From JACRBE01 sp964429005 (GTDB lineage: Bacteria > Chlamydiota > Chlamydiia > Chlamydiales > JACRBE01), in the NCBI GenBank assembly GCA_964429005.1, contig CAYSAJ010000006.1, positions 9,799 to 73,798 on the forward strand: a stretch of DNA of 64,000 bases, in the 5' to 3' direction. Under the pieces are notes generated by a model that worked only from the letters and a program-made list of their open reading frames with translations, did no database searches and was not told where the DNA came from. Position numbers and translations under genes: made by a program. Below, piece after piece: positions 34,764-43,174 of this stretch. Numbering within the stretch: the first letter of the stretch is position 1; each line of letters starts with the position of its first letter.

Positions 34764-36854
34764 TTATTTTTTCATAATTTCTTCTTGAACTTTGTTGGGC
34801 ACTTTCTCGAAGTGAGAAGGTTCCATCGTATAAGTAGCACGCCCTGAGCTGAGAGATCTCAGTGTCGTAGAGTATCCAAACATTTCGCTAAGTGGTACTT
34901 CAGCATCAACGATGGTGACCCCAGTTTGGTTAGACTGGTTCAAAATTCTACCTCTACGTCTGTTAATATCTCCCATCACATCTCCAAGGAAGTCCTCAGG
35001 AGTTGTTACGTTCACTTTCATGATCGGTTCAAGGATGATTGGTTGAGCTTTTTTCGCTGCATCTTTAAGGGCCATCGAACCGCAAATCTTAAATGCCATC
35101 TCACTTGAATCCACCTCGTGGTAAGACCCATAGACGATGTCTACTTTGATGTCGACAAGGTTATAACCTGCAAGAACACCCGTTGTAAGACCATCTTGGA
35201 CCCCTTTGATGACCGCAGGGATAAATTCTCTTGGAATTGTTCCTCCAACGATCTTGCTTTCAACAACGTTTCCTTTGCCTTTCTCGTTAGGATAGATTTC
35301 AAGGCAAACGTGAGCGTATTGACCTTTACCACCAGACTGTTTGACATATTTTGTCTCAGATTTAGATGGTGAAGTGATCGTTTCTTTGTAAGAAACTTGA
35401 GGAGCGCCAACGTTAGCATCAACACCGAATTCACGGAACATACGGTCTTTAAGAATTTCAAGGTGAAGTTCTCCCATCCCTGAAATGATCGTTTGTCCTG
35501 TTTCTTCGTTTGTTGTTACACGGAAAGTGGGATCTTCTTCAGAAAGAGAGGAAAGAGCTATAGAAAGCTTTTCTCTATCACCTTTCGATTTAGGCTCAAT
35601 CGCCATCGAAATTACAGGTTCTGGGAATTCCATTTTCTCAAGAAGAAGAGGATTGTTTTCTGCGCAGAGTGTATCACCAGTTGTAGAGTACTTAAGACCG
35701 ATACAAGCAGCGATGTCACCTGTAAAGAATACATCACGATCTTTTCTGATGTTTGCGTGCATCTCAAGTACTCGAGAAATTCTTTCTCTCTTGTCTTTAG
35801 TTGTGTTCAGAAGAGAAGCGCCTTTTTCAAGTGTTCCTGCGTAGATTCTAATAAATGTAAGACGTCCCACATAAGGGTCTGACATTACTTTGAACGCAAG
35901 AGCAGCGAGAGGGCTCTTATCATCTGGTTCGATTGTCATTTCTTCGTTTGTCTTGATGTTGATCCCTTTAATGAGACCACGATCAATTGGCGATGGCATC
36001 CAGCGAACTACAGCATCAAGCAAAGGTTGGATCCCTTTGTTTTTAAAAGCTGTACCACAAAGAACAGGATAAATTTTATTTGCGCAAACACCTTTACGAA
36101 TCGCTTCATGAATTTCATCATCTGATAAAGCTTCTGGAGTTTCCAAGACTTTCATCATGAAATCTTCATTTTCTTCATCAATTGTTGCAAGCTCTTCTAA
36201 GAGTTTTGAGCGTAGGTTAACACAAGCTTCTTTGATGTCTGCAGGAATTTCTTCAAGGTCATAAGCAGCGCCCATCGTTTCGTCATTGAAAACATAAGCT
36301 TTCATCGTAATGAGGTCGACCATCCCTTTAAAGCCCCCTTCAGATCCGATAGGATGTTGAAGAGCTACAGCGTTAGCGCCAAGTTTTTTCTTGATGCTTT
36401 CGATGCACATAAAGTAATCGCCACCAACACGGTCCATTTTGTTAATGAACGCAATACGTGGGACTTTGTATTTGTTAGCTTGTCGCCATACAGTTTCAGA
36501 TTGAGGTTGAACTCCATCTACCGCGCTGAATACAGCTACAGCACCGTCAAGAACACGAAGAGATCTTTCAACTTCGATGGTAAAGTCAACGTGTCCTGGA
36601 GTATCGATAAGATTGATTTTACTATCTTTCCAGTAAACAGTTGTTGCCGCAGAAGTAATTGTAATTCCACGTTCTTTTTCTTGTTCCATGAAGTCCATTG
36701 TGGCAGCGCCTTCGTGAACTTCACCGATTTTGTGGGATCTACCGGTATAAAATAGAATTCTTTCCGATACAGTTGTTTTACCTGCGTCAATATGGGCCAT
36801 AATCCCAATATTGCGCACTTTGTCTAAACGATCCTTAGGGTCTCTTTCGGCCAT
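34764..36854 (-). CDS. fusA: elongation factor G
   Basis: EF-G is the GTPase that drives ribosomal translocation. The 696-residue length is standard. The G domain shows AHIDAGKTTVSERIL near residue 20, DTPGHVDFT near residue 84 and NKMDRVGGD near residue 138. Later domains show the conserved GMGELHLEI near residue 470 and the domain V region with EVPLSEMFGYSTTLRSLSSGRATYTMEPSHFEKVP. It lies between rpsG and rpsJ on the minus strand. Confidence 0.98.
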   Translation of the reverse strand: MAERDPKDRLDKVRNIGIMAHIDAGKTTVSERILFYTGRSHKIGEVHEGAATMDFMEQEKERGITITSAATTVYWKDSKINLIDTPGHVDFTIEVERSLRVLDGAVAVFSAVDGVQPQSETVWRQANKYKVPRIAFINKMDRVGGDYFMCIESIKKKLGANAVALQHPIGSEGGFKGMVDLITMKAYVFNDETMGAAYDLEEIPADIKEACVNLRSKLLEELATIDEENEDFMMKVLETPEALSDDEIHEAIRKGVCANKIYPVLCGTAFKNKGIQPLLDAVVRWMPSPIDRGLIKGINIKTNEEMTIEPDDKSPLAALAFKVMSDPYVGRLTFIRIYAGTLEKGASLLNTTKDKRERISRVLEMHANIRKDRDVFFTGDIAACIGLKYSTTGDTLCAENNPLLLEKMEFPEPVISMAIEPKSKGDREKLSIALSSLSEEDPTFRVTTNEETGQTIISGMGELHLEILKDRMFREFGVDANVGAPQVSYKETITSPSKSETKYVKQSGGKGQYAHVCLEIYPNEKGKGNVVESKIVGGTIPREFIPAVIKGVQDGLTTGVLAGYNLVDIKVDIVYGSYHEVDSSEMAFKICGSMALKDAAKKAQPIILEPIMKVNVTTPEDFLGDVMGDINRRRGRILNQSNQTGVTIVDAEVPLSEMFGYSTTLRSLSSGRATYTMEPSHFEKVPNKVQEEIMKK

Positions 36855-36872
36855 TGTGAATTATTCCTTGCG

Positions 36873-37346
36873 TTACCATTTATAGTGAGCAAAAGCTTTG
36901 TTAGCTTCAGCCATACGGTGAGTGTCATCTTTCTTTTTAATCGTAGCGCCTTGGTTGCTATAGCAGTCGGCTAGCTCAAGAGAGAGTCCTTCTTCCATAG
37001 AGCGACCAGCTTTGGCTCTAGCGTGAGTGATAATCCACTTCATCGCCATCGCTGCGCGTCTTTCGCCAGGAATTTCGATAGGTACTTGGTAAGTTGCTCC
37101 GCCGATTCTTCTTGATTTGACTTCAAGGTGAGGTTTTGCGTTTTCAAGAGCTTGTTCAAAAGCTTGAAGGGGGTCTTCGGCGTTAATTCTTTTTGCAAAT
37201 CGATCAATAGCGCCATAAACTAGTTTTGTCGCAATCGATTTTTTTCCGTCGAGCATAACTCGGTTGATAAATTTGGCCACAACTTGGCTTTGAAATCTTT
37301 CGTCGGGAGCCGTGAGGCGCTTAGGCGCTCTGTGTCTTCTGGACAT
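36873..37346 (-). CDS. rpsG: 30S ribosomal protein S7
   Basis: S7 organises the 3' major domain of 16S rRNA. The 157-residue protein starts MSRRHRAPKR and shows SQVVAKFINRVMLDGKKSIATKLVYGA, NAKPHLEVKSRRIGGATYQVPIEI near residue 70 and GRSMEEGLSLELADCYSNQGATIKKKDDTHRMAEANKAFAHYKW at the end. It is 19 nt downstream of rpsL in the same operon. Confidence 0.98.
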   Translation of the reverse strand: MSRRHRAPKRLTAPDERFQSQVVAKFINRVMLDGKKSIATKLVYGAIDRFAKRINAEDPLQAFEQALENAKPHLEVKSRRIGGATYQVPIEIPGERRAAMAMKWIITHARAKAGRSMEEGLSLELADCYSNQGATIKKKDDTHRMAEANKAFAHYKW

Positions 37347-37365
37347 GTAAATTTAATCCTTTATG

Positions 37366-37737
37366 TTACTTAGGTTTCTTTGCACCGTATTTTGAACGGC
37401 TTTGCTTACGATCTTTAACAGCGGCGCAATCGAGTGTACCTCGAACAATGTGGTAACGAACCCCTGGCAAGTCTTTTACTCTTCCGCCACGGACGAGTAC
37501 GATGCTGTGCTCTTGGAGGTTGTGTCCTTCACCGCCGATGTAAGCGATTACTTCCTGACCATTAGATAGACGAACCCAAGCTACTTTTCTAAGAGCAGAG
37601 TTCGGTTTTTTAGGAGTTTTTGTTTTAACTTGTAAGCAAACACCTCGTCTCTGAGGGCATTCGTTCAATGCTGGGGATTTGCTACGTCTAACCTTGTCTG
37701 TACGAGGTTTCTTCACTAACTGATTAATGGTTGGCAT
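37366..37737 (-). CDS. rpsL: 30S ribosomal protein S12
   Basis: S12 lies at the decoding centre and is the streptomycin-resistance target. The 123-residue protein shows MPTINQLVKKPR, KTKTPKKPNSALRKVAWVRLSNG (unaltered Lys at the classic streptomycin position) and the GGRVKDLPGVRYHIVRGTLD block. It is the first gene of the rpsL-rpsG-fusA-rpsJ operon with AAAGGAGA just before the start. Confidence 0.98.
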   Translation of the reverse strand: MPTINQLVKKPRTDKVRRSKSPALNECPQRRGVCLQVKTKTPKKPNSALRKVAWVRLSNGQEVIAYIGGEGHNLQEHSIVLVRGGRVKDLPGVRYHIVRGTLDCAAVKDRKQSRSKYGAKKPK

Positions 37738-37816
37738 TCGAGATGGTCTCCTTTATGGTTGAGATACACCCTTCTAAAACCAAAATAGAAGGAATGGAAA
37801 ATTGCCAATGGGGGAG

Positions 37817-37845
37817 ATTTTATCTTTTTTTGAATTAAACCACAA
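37817..37845 (-). promoter_or_regulatory. putative rpsL operon promoter
   Basis: On the minus strand TTGTGG at 37845-37840 is followed after 17 nt by TAAAAT at 37822-37817, about 80 nt before rpsL. The -10 hexamer is strong and the -35 moderate, with an A-rich spacer. Confidence 0.5.
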
Positions 37846-37849
37846 GCGC

Positions 37850-37882
37850 AAGAGGGATTTTCCAATTAGGAAAATCCCTCTT
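37850..37882. terminator. 14-bp hairpin between AAA+ gene and rpsL
   Basis: Perfect arms at 37850-37863 and 37869-37882 around a 5-nt loop (AGAGGGATTTTCC and its complement). It follows the AAA+ stop by 29 nt and lies just before the rpsL promoter. The U-tract is short on both strands, so it may be a weak terminator or RNA-stabilising hairpin. Confidence 0.6.
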
Positions 37883-37911
37883 TAAAGAATAATAAAAATT
37901 TTACTAATTTA

Positions 37912-40020
37912 TTAAGCCGTCGCTGCTCCTAGGGGCATGCTTCCGCCTCCTGCTTGGAGCCCAGCATGAGTGGCTCCCGCTGATGCTGCAACGACAGCGC
38001 TTGCAGCATCAGCTTCTGCTGGGTCAGCGCTTCTATGTTCCGGATCGCCTGCTCTTAAAGAAGGGTTTCTTTTTAATTTATCACGAATTTCTTGAATAGT
38101 TTCCCGGGTTGCTTCTTCAACCATGTCTTTTGTAATCATCACTTGAAATGCAGCCTGCCCCCCAAGAGTCTCTAATTGTCTTTCTATTGTAGGAATCAAT
38201 CCGGCACTCAGAGCAAGGTAATGAGCTTGAGCCGCAGCTGATGGGTGAGAGCCAGGCTTTCCAAGAGCAATTGTAGCTTCGCATTGTTTGATTTTTGCAA
38301 GGGCTAGGCATTGACGAAGAACCTGGATTCTTTCTCGCAATGCTTGATTAGTTGTGAGCTCACTTTCTTTTGCAGCTATCACGTCTAGAGTCCCTGGTAT
38401 GGTGTCTGGAAGTGACGGGGCGCCTGCCTCTTCGCTAACTGCTCCTGCTGCGTGTTCAGCGTCAGCTCCCACGCCTACACCTGCTTCTGCTGCTGGTTCA
38501 GCGGGAGTGGATTCAATTCCCCACAGGCTTGAGCTTGTTAAGCTAGCAGATTGCAGCGCGGCTAGGTGAGTTCTTAACTGATCAAGCTGAGTTTGAATAA
38601 CGCTCATTTGCGCTGATGAGGTTTTGCGAATGCATTTTTCAAGAATTTGCATAGCAAGTAGTGGTTGAGCTACTTTACCTATGATAGGAGGCTCTCCATC
38701 AGGAGTTTCTTCAACTTGAGCGTTAGAATAATCAAGGATGTGCTTAAGTGCTCCTTTTTGTACAAGGACGTGTTCTGGTTGCTGAAGTAAGGTGTGTGTT
38801 AATATCGCAAGATTTTCTTCATCAGTTGGAGAATCAAGAGTAATATTTTGCCAGCGACGGCAAAAAGCAGCATCAGGGGCTAAATCTCGATCGTACTCTG
38901 ATTTAGTTGTAATTCCTATTACATATTTGAATGACTCGCTTTTATCTCTTTCCATATAAGTTTTTAATTGCTGCATTAAGGCATTCCCAGCGATCGTGTG
39001 TACTTCATCGATTACGAGAATAATGTTTTTGGTATGATGACCCATTTGCTCAAGAAGTGTTTTTAAAATGTTAGCACTTCCTGTGATGCTGCTACCTAAA
39101 AGCGTTCCAGCGTTTAAATAAAAGACTTGTTTCCCAGCAAGCTCAGGATATTTTCCTCTAGCTAATTCGTGAGCAAAAGCCATAGCAGTCGTTGTTTTCC
39201 CTGCTCCTGCAAGACCAAGAAGAAGTGGCTGCCTATTTCCTGATCGCAGAGCGTTAGCGATTTGTTCACAATACCTAGATCTTCCTACAGCGTCTGGCAA
39301 TTTTCCTTGCTGTATAAGCTCACTCCAATTTGTACAGCGGGGGATTTCTCTGGGGCAGGGTTTAATTTTGGGGTATACAAAGCTAAGGACAATGATCGTA
39401 GCTAAAATCGAACCCAAAATAGCAGCGCCAAGGGCAGGACCTGCGACAGGAATCAACAGTGTTGATAGAGCAGAAAAGCAAATAAGGAGAATGAAGAGTT
39501 TTTGCGCTTTGACCCCTGATTCCATCGGAGATTCAGAAGGTTGGACAAATTCCCTAATTCCGAATACTGAGATCACCCCTTCAAGGCCGCTGAGTAAAGA
39601 ATACATGATATTTGAAAGGATTCTTTGCATGGTTACGGGAATATGGGGATGTTTGGTTTTCATGAATAATTCTGCATTTGAAAGGCTAGCTTGGGCTTGG
39701 CGAATCGCATCAATAGAAGCGCCTCTTGGATTGAGTCCAGAACTTATTTTATCTAGGGGAAGATATTGTGAAATTCTTTCAAAAGCTACTAATGGATTAG
39801 GAGAGGAGATAAGAAGATCGTTTACTAGAGTTAATAACTCTTGAACTTGAACGGCTGTCATACCAGAAATTCTTGCTTCAAGCTTACATCCAGTTATGTA
39901 GCTCGGCATGTAAGATTGAATGATTGACTGCGCCATTTGTATCGGAGAGCGAGAGTCAGTTCCAAATAATTCAAAGATTGATGTTGGGGCCACAGCGGCT
40001 GCTGCGATAGGTGTTGCCAT
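37912..40020 (-). CDS. membrane-anchored AAA+ ATPase (ClpA/B D1-like) with Inc-like hairpin
   Basis: The 702-residue protein has an N-terminal helical region (1-170), two adjacent hydrophobic helices at ~174-192 and ~194-216, then a single AAA+ module. Walker A is GLAGAGKTT (~269-277), Walker B ILVIDEVHTI (~334-343), sensor-1-like IGITTKSEYDRD (~369) and arginine residues in FCRRW (~387-390), the layout of the ClpA/ClpB first AAA domain. The C-terminal third is a long helical region with an Ala/Glu/Gly-rich low-complexity insert near residue 510-540 and an Ala/Gly-rich tail. No protease-docking loop or second AAA domain is seen. It may be an unfoldase or remodeller fixed to a membrane; which membrane is unknown. 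It is flanked by rpsL and the tail-specific protease gene, in its own transcription unit. Confidence 0.8.
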   Translation of the reverse strand: MATPIAAAAVAPTSIFELFGTDSRSPIQMAQSIIQSYMPSYITGCKLEARISGMTAVQVQELLTLVNDLLISSPNPLVAFERISQYLPLDKISSGLNPRGASIDAIRQAQASLSNAELFMKTKHPHIPVTMQRILSNIMYSLLSGLEGVISVFGIREFVQPSESPMESGVKAQKLFILLICFSALSTLLIPVAGPALGAAILGSILATIIVLSFVYPKIKPCPREIPRCTNWSELIQQGKLPDAVGRSRYCEQIANALRSGNRQPLLLGLAGAGKTTTAMAFAHELARGKYPELAGKQVFYLNAGTLLGSSITGSANILKTLLEQMGHHTKNIILVIDEVHTIAGNALMQQLKTYMERDKSESFKYVIGITTKSEYDRDLAPDAAFCRRWQNITLDSPTDEENLAILTHTLLQQPEHVLVQKGALKHILDYSNAQVEETPDGEPPIIGKVAQPLLAMQILEKCIRKTSSAQMSVIQTQLDQLRTHLAALQSASLTSSSLWGIESTPAEPAAEAGVGVGADAEHAAGAVSEEAGAPSLPDTIPGTLDVIAAKESELTTNQALRERIQVLRQCLALAKIKQCEATIALGKPGSHPSAAAQAHYLALSAGLIPTIERQLETLGGQAAFQVMITKDMVEEATRETIQEIRDKLKRNPSLRAGDPEHRSADPAEADAASAVVAASAGATHAGLQAGGGSMPLGAATA

Positions 40021-40207
40021 AAAAATTCTCCTTACATATGACTAATATTATAAAAAATGTCGTATTAAATTAGTTTAATTAAAATATAGTTTATATTGGT
40101 TAATTAAAGATAATTAGTAGTTTATAATAATAATTTTAAAAACCTGTTTATTTTTTAATTTAAAAGTCCTATGGGGAAGATATGGAAGAAAACCTATAGA
40201 GGTCCTC

Positions 40208-42181
40208 TTGTCTCGTTTTGCCCCGCTTTTTACTATTATGATCGTGTGGTGTGCTGCCATTTTTGGAGAGCCTAGGCCTCTTACCACAAATGATATTAAG
40301 CCTATACTGGCTGAAATGCTCTATTACCATGTTGACTATAAGCAGCTTACGCCTCAGATTGTAGAGAGATCTTTTCGAGTGTTTTTTGACCAGTTTGACC
40401 CTGATAAGACATATCTTCTTCAGGAAGAAGTGGATAAGTATTTAAACCTCTCAGATGACGATCGTATGCAGGTCATCCGCCAGATGATGCAGGATGATTT
40501 CCGCACTTATCAAAACATGATCCTTCTTTGCCAAAAAGCGGTCCAAAGAGAAAGAAATCTTCGAGCTGAAGAAATTAAAAAGCTCGTTAGTGGAAAAACT
40601 TTCAGAGTATCAGAGAAAAACTTATCTATCAGCGACTATCCTAGCTATGCAACATCAGTAGAGGGACTTCGCTCACGTGTTCGTGAAAAGCTAGTTTATC
40701 AAATTAATGTTGAAGCGATTGATCAAGACCTTAAAAGTTTAAATGAATCTCAACTCTCCCGCCAAATTCAGCTATTAGATCAAAGAGACAGAAGATATGA
40801 AAATATTTTTCTTTTCCAAAACTACCAAGGCAAGCCAGTCAGCAAAGAAAAGCAAGAGAATATCACCTGTACTCTCATCTTAAAATCATTCGCTCGTAGC
40901 TTAGATGCACACACTGCTTTTTTTAGCCCCGAAGAAGCCACAAGCATGAGAGCTTCTTTGCAAAAACAGTTCAAAGGAATCGGGGTTGTTATTAAAGAAG
41001 GACTTGAAGGTTCATATATCAGTGATCTAATTCCCGGAGGGCCTGCTGAAAAGTCCCATTTGATTCAAAAAGGAGATATTCTAATCCAAGTTAACGGTAA
41101 GAATGTCCAAGATGCTCCTTTTGAAGAAGTCCTTGATGCCATCAGCAATAAAGGGCAGGCTAAAGTCAAACTTATTCTCCAAAGAAAAAAAGATTCATCG
41201 CCACCTCAAATCGTCCATGTTTCCTTAAAAAAAGAAGTGATTGTTATGGACAATGATCGTCTTTCTTTTACTACAGAAAAGGTAGAAGGGGGTGTCATAG
41301 GAAAGATCAATCTTACTTCTTTCTATGATAATGGGGATGGCATTACTGTTGAAAAAGATCTCAGAGAAGCGATTATCAAGATCAAAGAGCAAGGTGAGCT
41401 TAAAGGCCTTGTAATTGACATGAGAAGTAACTCAGGTGGCTTTCTCACTCAAGCTGTGAAAGTTTCTGGACTTTTCATTCCAAAAGGGATCATTGTGATC
41501 TCTAAATATTCTAACGGTGAAGTTCAATACAGCAGAGATTTAGATGGGCGTCTTTACTACGACGGCCCTCTTGTAGTTCTTACATCCAAAGCCTCAGCTT
41601 CAGCAGCAGAGGTCGTAGCCCAAGCGCTGCAAGACTACGGCGTAGCTTTGATTGCAGGGGATGAAAGAACCTATGGTAAAGGCTCGATGCAAATTCAAAA
41701 CATTACCGATGAAGATGCGGAAGCATTTTTTAAAGTGACAGTAGGGCGCTATTACACAATTTCTGGTAGATCTACACAAATTGATGGGGTGATTGCAGAC
41801 ATCGTTGTTCCTACCAAATATGCCCCATTTGATATTGGGGAAAAGTATCTTATGTATCCTCTTCCTCGGGATAATTTGGGGTTTTCGTTTCTTGATCAAG
41901 ACAATCTTATGAAGCAATATTCCCAAAAAGATCTTCGACAAATGTTCTCATCTTATTTTCCTAAGCAAGAGCAAAAATGGAAAAAAATCCTTCCTGATCT
42001 TCAGAAGAAAAGCTCTGACAGAATCAGCGGGAATTTGAAATACCAATCATTCCTTATTGAAGCAGAGCGCATCAAAAAAGGACTTCCTCCCGAGCAGAAA
42101 ATCTCAGAACTTGGGGATCTCCAAATAGAAGAAGCCGTGATGATCGTTCGTGATATGATTCAGCTGAGTCCTGGATCATAA
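40208..42181 (+). CDS. prc: tail-specific protease (Prc/Tsp, S41)
   Basis: This S41 serine protease degrades or processes envelope and possibly host proteins; the Chlamydia homologue I recall is CT441. The start chosen is TTG at 40208 with AGAGG 6 nt upstream, giving 657 residues and a hydrophobic leader (FAPLFTIMIVWCAAIFG); an ATG at 40238 would truncate the leader. The N-terminal domain is followed by a PDZ domain near residues 250-335 (FKGIGVVIKEG, GPAEKSHLIQKGDILIQVNG), then the catalytic core with LRSNSGG-like DMRSNSGGFL and the Ser465/Lys491 dyad in KASASAAEV and RTYGKGSMQ. Dyad spacing matches E. coli Prc within one residue. Confidence 0.94.
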   Translation: MSRFAPLFTIMIVWCAAIFGEPRPLTTNDIKPILAEMLYYHVDYKQLTPQIVERSFRVFFDQFDPDKTYLLQEEVDKYLNLSDDDRMQVIRQMMQDDFRTYQNMILLCQKAVQRERNLRAEEIKKLVSGKTFRVSEKNLSISDYPSYATSVEGLRSRVREKLVYQINVEAIDQDLKSLNESQLSRQIQLLDQRDRRYENIFLFQNYQGKPVSKEKQENITCTLILKSFARSLDAHTAFFSPEEATSMRASLQKQFKGIGVVIKEGLEGSYISDLIPGGPAEKSHLIQKGDILIQVNGKNVQDAPFEEVLDAISNKGQAKVKLILQRKKDSSPPQIVHVSLKKEVIVMDNDRLSFTTEKVEGGVIGKINLTSFYDNGDGITVEKDLREAIIKIKEQGELKGLVIDMRSNSGGFLTQAVKVSGLFIPKGIIVISKYSNGEVQYSRDLDGRLYYDGPLVVLTSKASASAAEVVAQALQDYGVALIAGDERTYGKGSMQIQNITDEDAEAFFKVTVGRYYTISGRSTQIDGVIADIVVPTKYAPFDIGEKYLMYPLPRDNLGFSFLDQDNLMKQYSQKDLRQMFSSYFPKQEQKWKKILPDLQKKSSDRISGNLKYQSFLIEAERIKKGLPPEQKISELGDLQIEEAVMIVRDMIQLSPGS

Positions 42182-42684
42182 TTTATTTGGCTTGGCAAGT
42201 AGACTGTAAACTGTCTTTTGTCCCAGTTGAAGTAGCAGTAGTGAAATGGGATAGTTTCAAAGAGTTGTATAAAACTGCTTATCACAAGCAAGGTGACTTT
42301 GAGTAAGCTTGTTTTCCCAAAGATAGGATCAAACTTTCTATTGTAGATATACTTAGAGCAGAGCTTCAGAATTCTTTTGTTGGATGTAGCTAAACCAATC
42401 ACATAAATAGGCACCGCTAAAATTCCTAAAGAGACTCGAGTCGTTATCTCCGCAAGCATTAATACAGCTATTCCTAAATATGCAAACGAAGTAATTGGGC
42501 GGACCCATCCTTCAGTTTCGCAGGAATTTTTTTCTCTATAACGATATTCACCATCATAGTTTTTCAACAGACCGTAAGAGTATTTCTGGCTCAGGATTTC
42601 TTTAATCTGCATAAAACACATGTAATATATTTCTTTAGGATCTTTTATATCACGACCGTCTCTACGAGCAAACCAGAAAAGCAA
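42160..42684 (-). CDS. small membrane protein with bilobed hydrophobic region
   Basis: Not recognised. The 174-residue product has two close hydrophobic segments at ~63-85 (ITSFAYLGIAVLMLAEI) and ~88-103 (SLGILAVPIYVIGLA), and a third near 135-150 (VTLLVISSFIQLF). It has no signal peptide. The size and layout resemble the protein at 33579, which also has SL-P/A-rich helices, but true homology is uncertain. The 3' end overlaps the prc stop by 22 nt on the opposite strand. A candidate inclusion-membrane-type protein, on shape only. Confidence 0.55.
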   Translation of the reverse strand: MLFWFARRDGRDIKDPKEIYYMCFMQIKEILSQKYSYGLLKNYDGEYRYREKNSCETEGWVRPITSFAYLGIAVLMLAEITTRVSLGILAVPIYVIGLATSNKRILKLCSKYIYNRKFDPIFGKTSLLKVTLLVISSFIQLFETIPFHYCYFNWDKRQFTVYLPSQINYDPGLS

Positions 42685-42698
42685 TTCTTTAAAAATCG

Positions 42699-42727
42699 TT
42701 GTGATTAATCCTCTTTCTCTATATTGT
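42699..42727 (+). promoter_or_regulatory. putative tRNA-Phe promoter
   Basis: TTGTGA at 42699-42704 and TATTGT at 42722-42727 with a 17-nt spacer lie 16 nt before the tRNA. Confidence 0.45.
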
Positions 42728-42742
42728 ATTATCTCATGTTGC

Positions 42743-42815
<73 letters not shown>

Positions 42816-42819
42816 CTTG

Positions 42820-42850
42820 GGCGGGTACTTTTATCCGCCTTTTCTTTTTT
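42820..42850 (+). terminator. terminator after tRNA-Phe
   Basis: GGCGGGTA (42820-42827) pairs with TATCCGCC (42832-42839) across a 4-nt loop with one G-U pair, followed by TTTTCTTTTTT. Confidence 0.85.
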
Positions 42851-43010
42851 ATAAGACCAAAATTTTAATTTCTGAATTTGTCCAAATCTTTTGAGTTAAT
42901 TGCTAAATAATTGGTTTTCTTAAATTAATTCAAATAAAATCAATTATTTTTTGAAAATCAGGATTTTTCTTGCAATATTCCGCTGGGGTGGGGTACACCA
43001 AGATTAAGAA

Positions 43011-43038
43011 GTAGATAAGGTGGCGCCCCTTTATCTGC
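43011..43038 (+). promoter_or_regulatory. leader hairpin before small ORF
   Basis: A 10-bp stem (43011-43020 with 43029-43038, two wobble pairs, 8-nt loop) lies just before the AGGAGGA ribosome-binding site of the small ORF. It could be part of a structured leader. The surrounding DNA is more G-rich than the neighbouring intergenic sequence. Confidence 0.35.
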
Positions 43039-43057
43039 TCATTCACAGGAGGAATCC

Positions 43058-43168
43058 ATGAGTAATAATAGAATAGTTAACGAGATATCGTCTAAAAATC
43101 AAAGCCTCTCCATCAATTCAGCTGCGGCCCTCTTCAAATATCATAGGAAAAGCTCCATTAAGTCCTAA
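43058..43168 (+). CDS. small 36-residue hypothetical ORF with strong ribosome-binding site
   Basis: The frame encodes MSNNRIVNEI...HRKSSIKS (36 residues), basic and Ser/Asn-rich, with no membrane segment. An AGGAGG lies 6 nt before the ATG, the strongest ribosome-binding site near any short frame here, and a hairpin precedes it. It ends 6 nt before the convergent obgE stop. I know no family for it. It may be a real small protein or a chance frame. Confidence 0.45.
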   Translation: MSNNRIVNEISSKNQSLSINSAAALFKYHRKSSIKS

Positions 43169-43174
43169 GGGACT

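Noticed and set aside
35118..36808. Several open frames antisense or out of frame within fusA
   Set aside because: fusA matches its family over the full length; these are by-products of codon bias.
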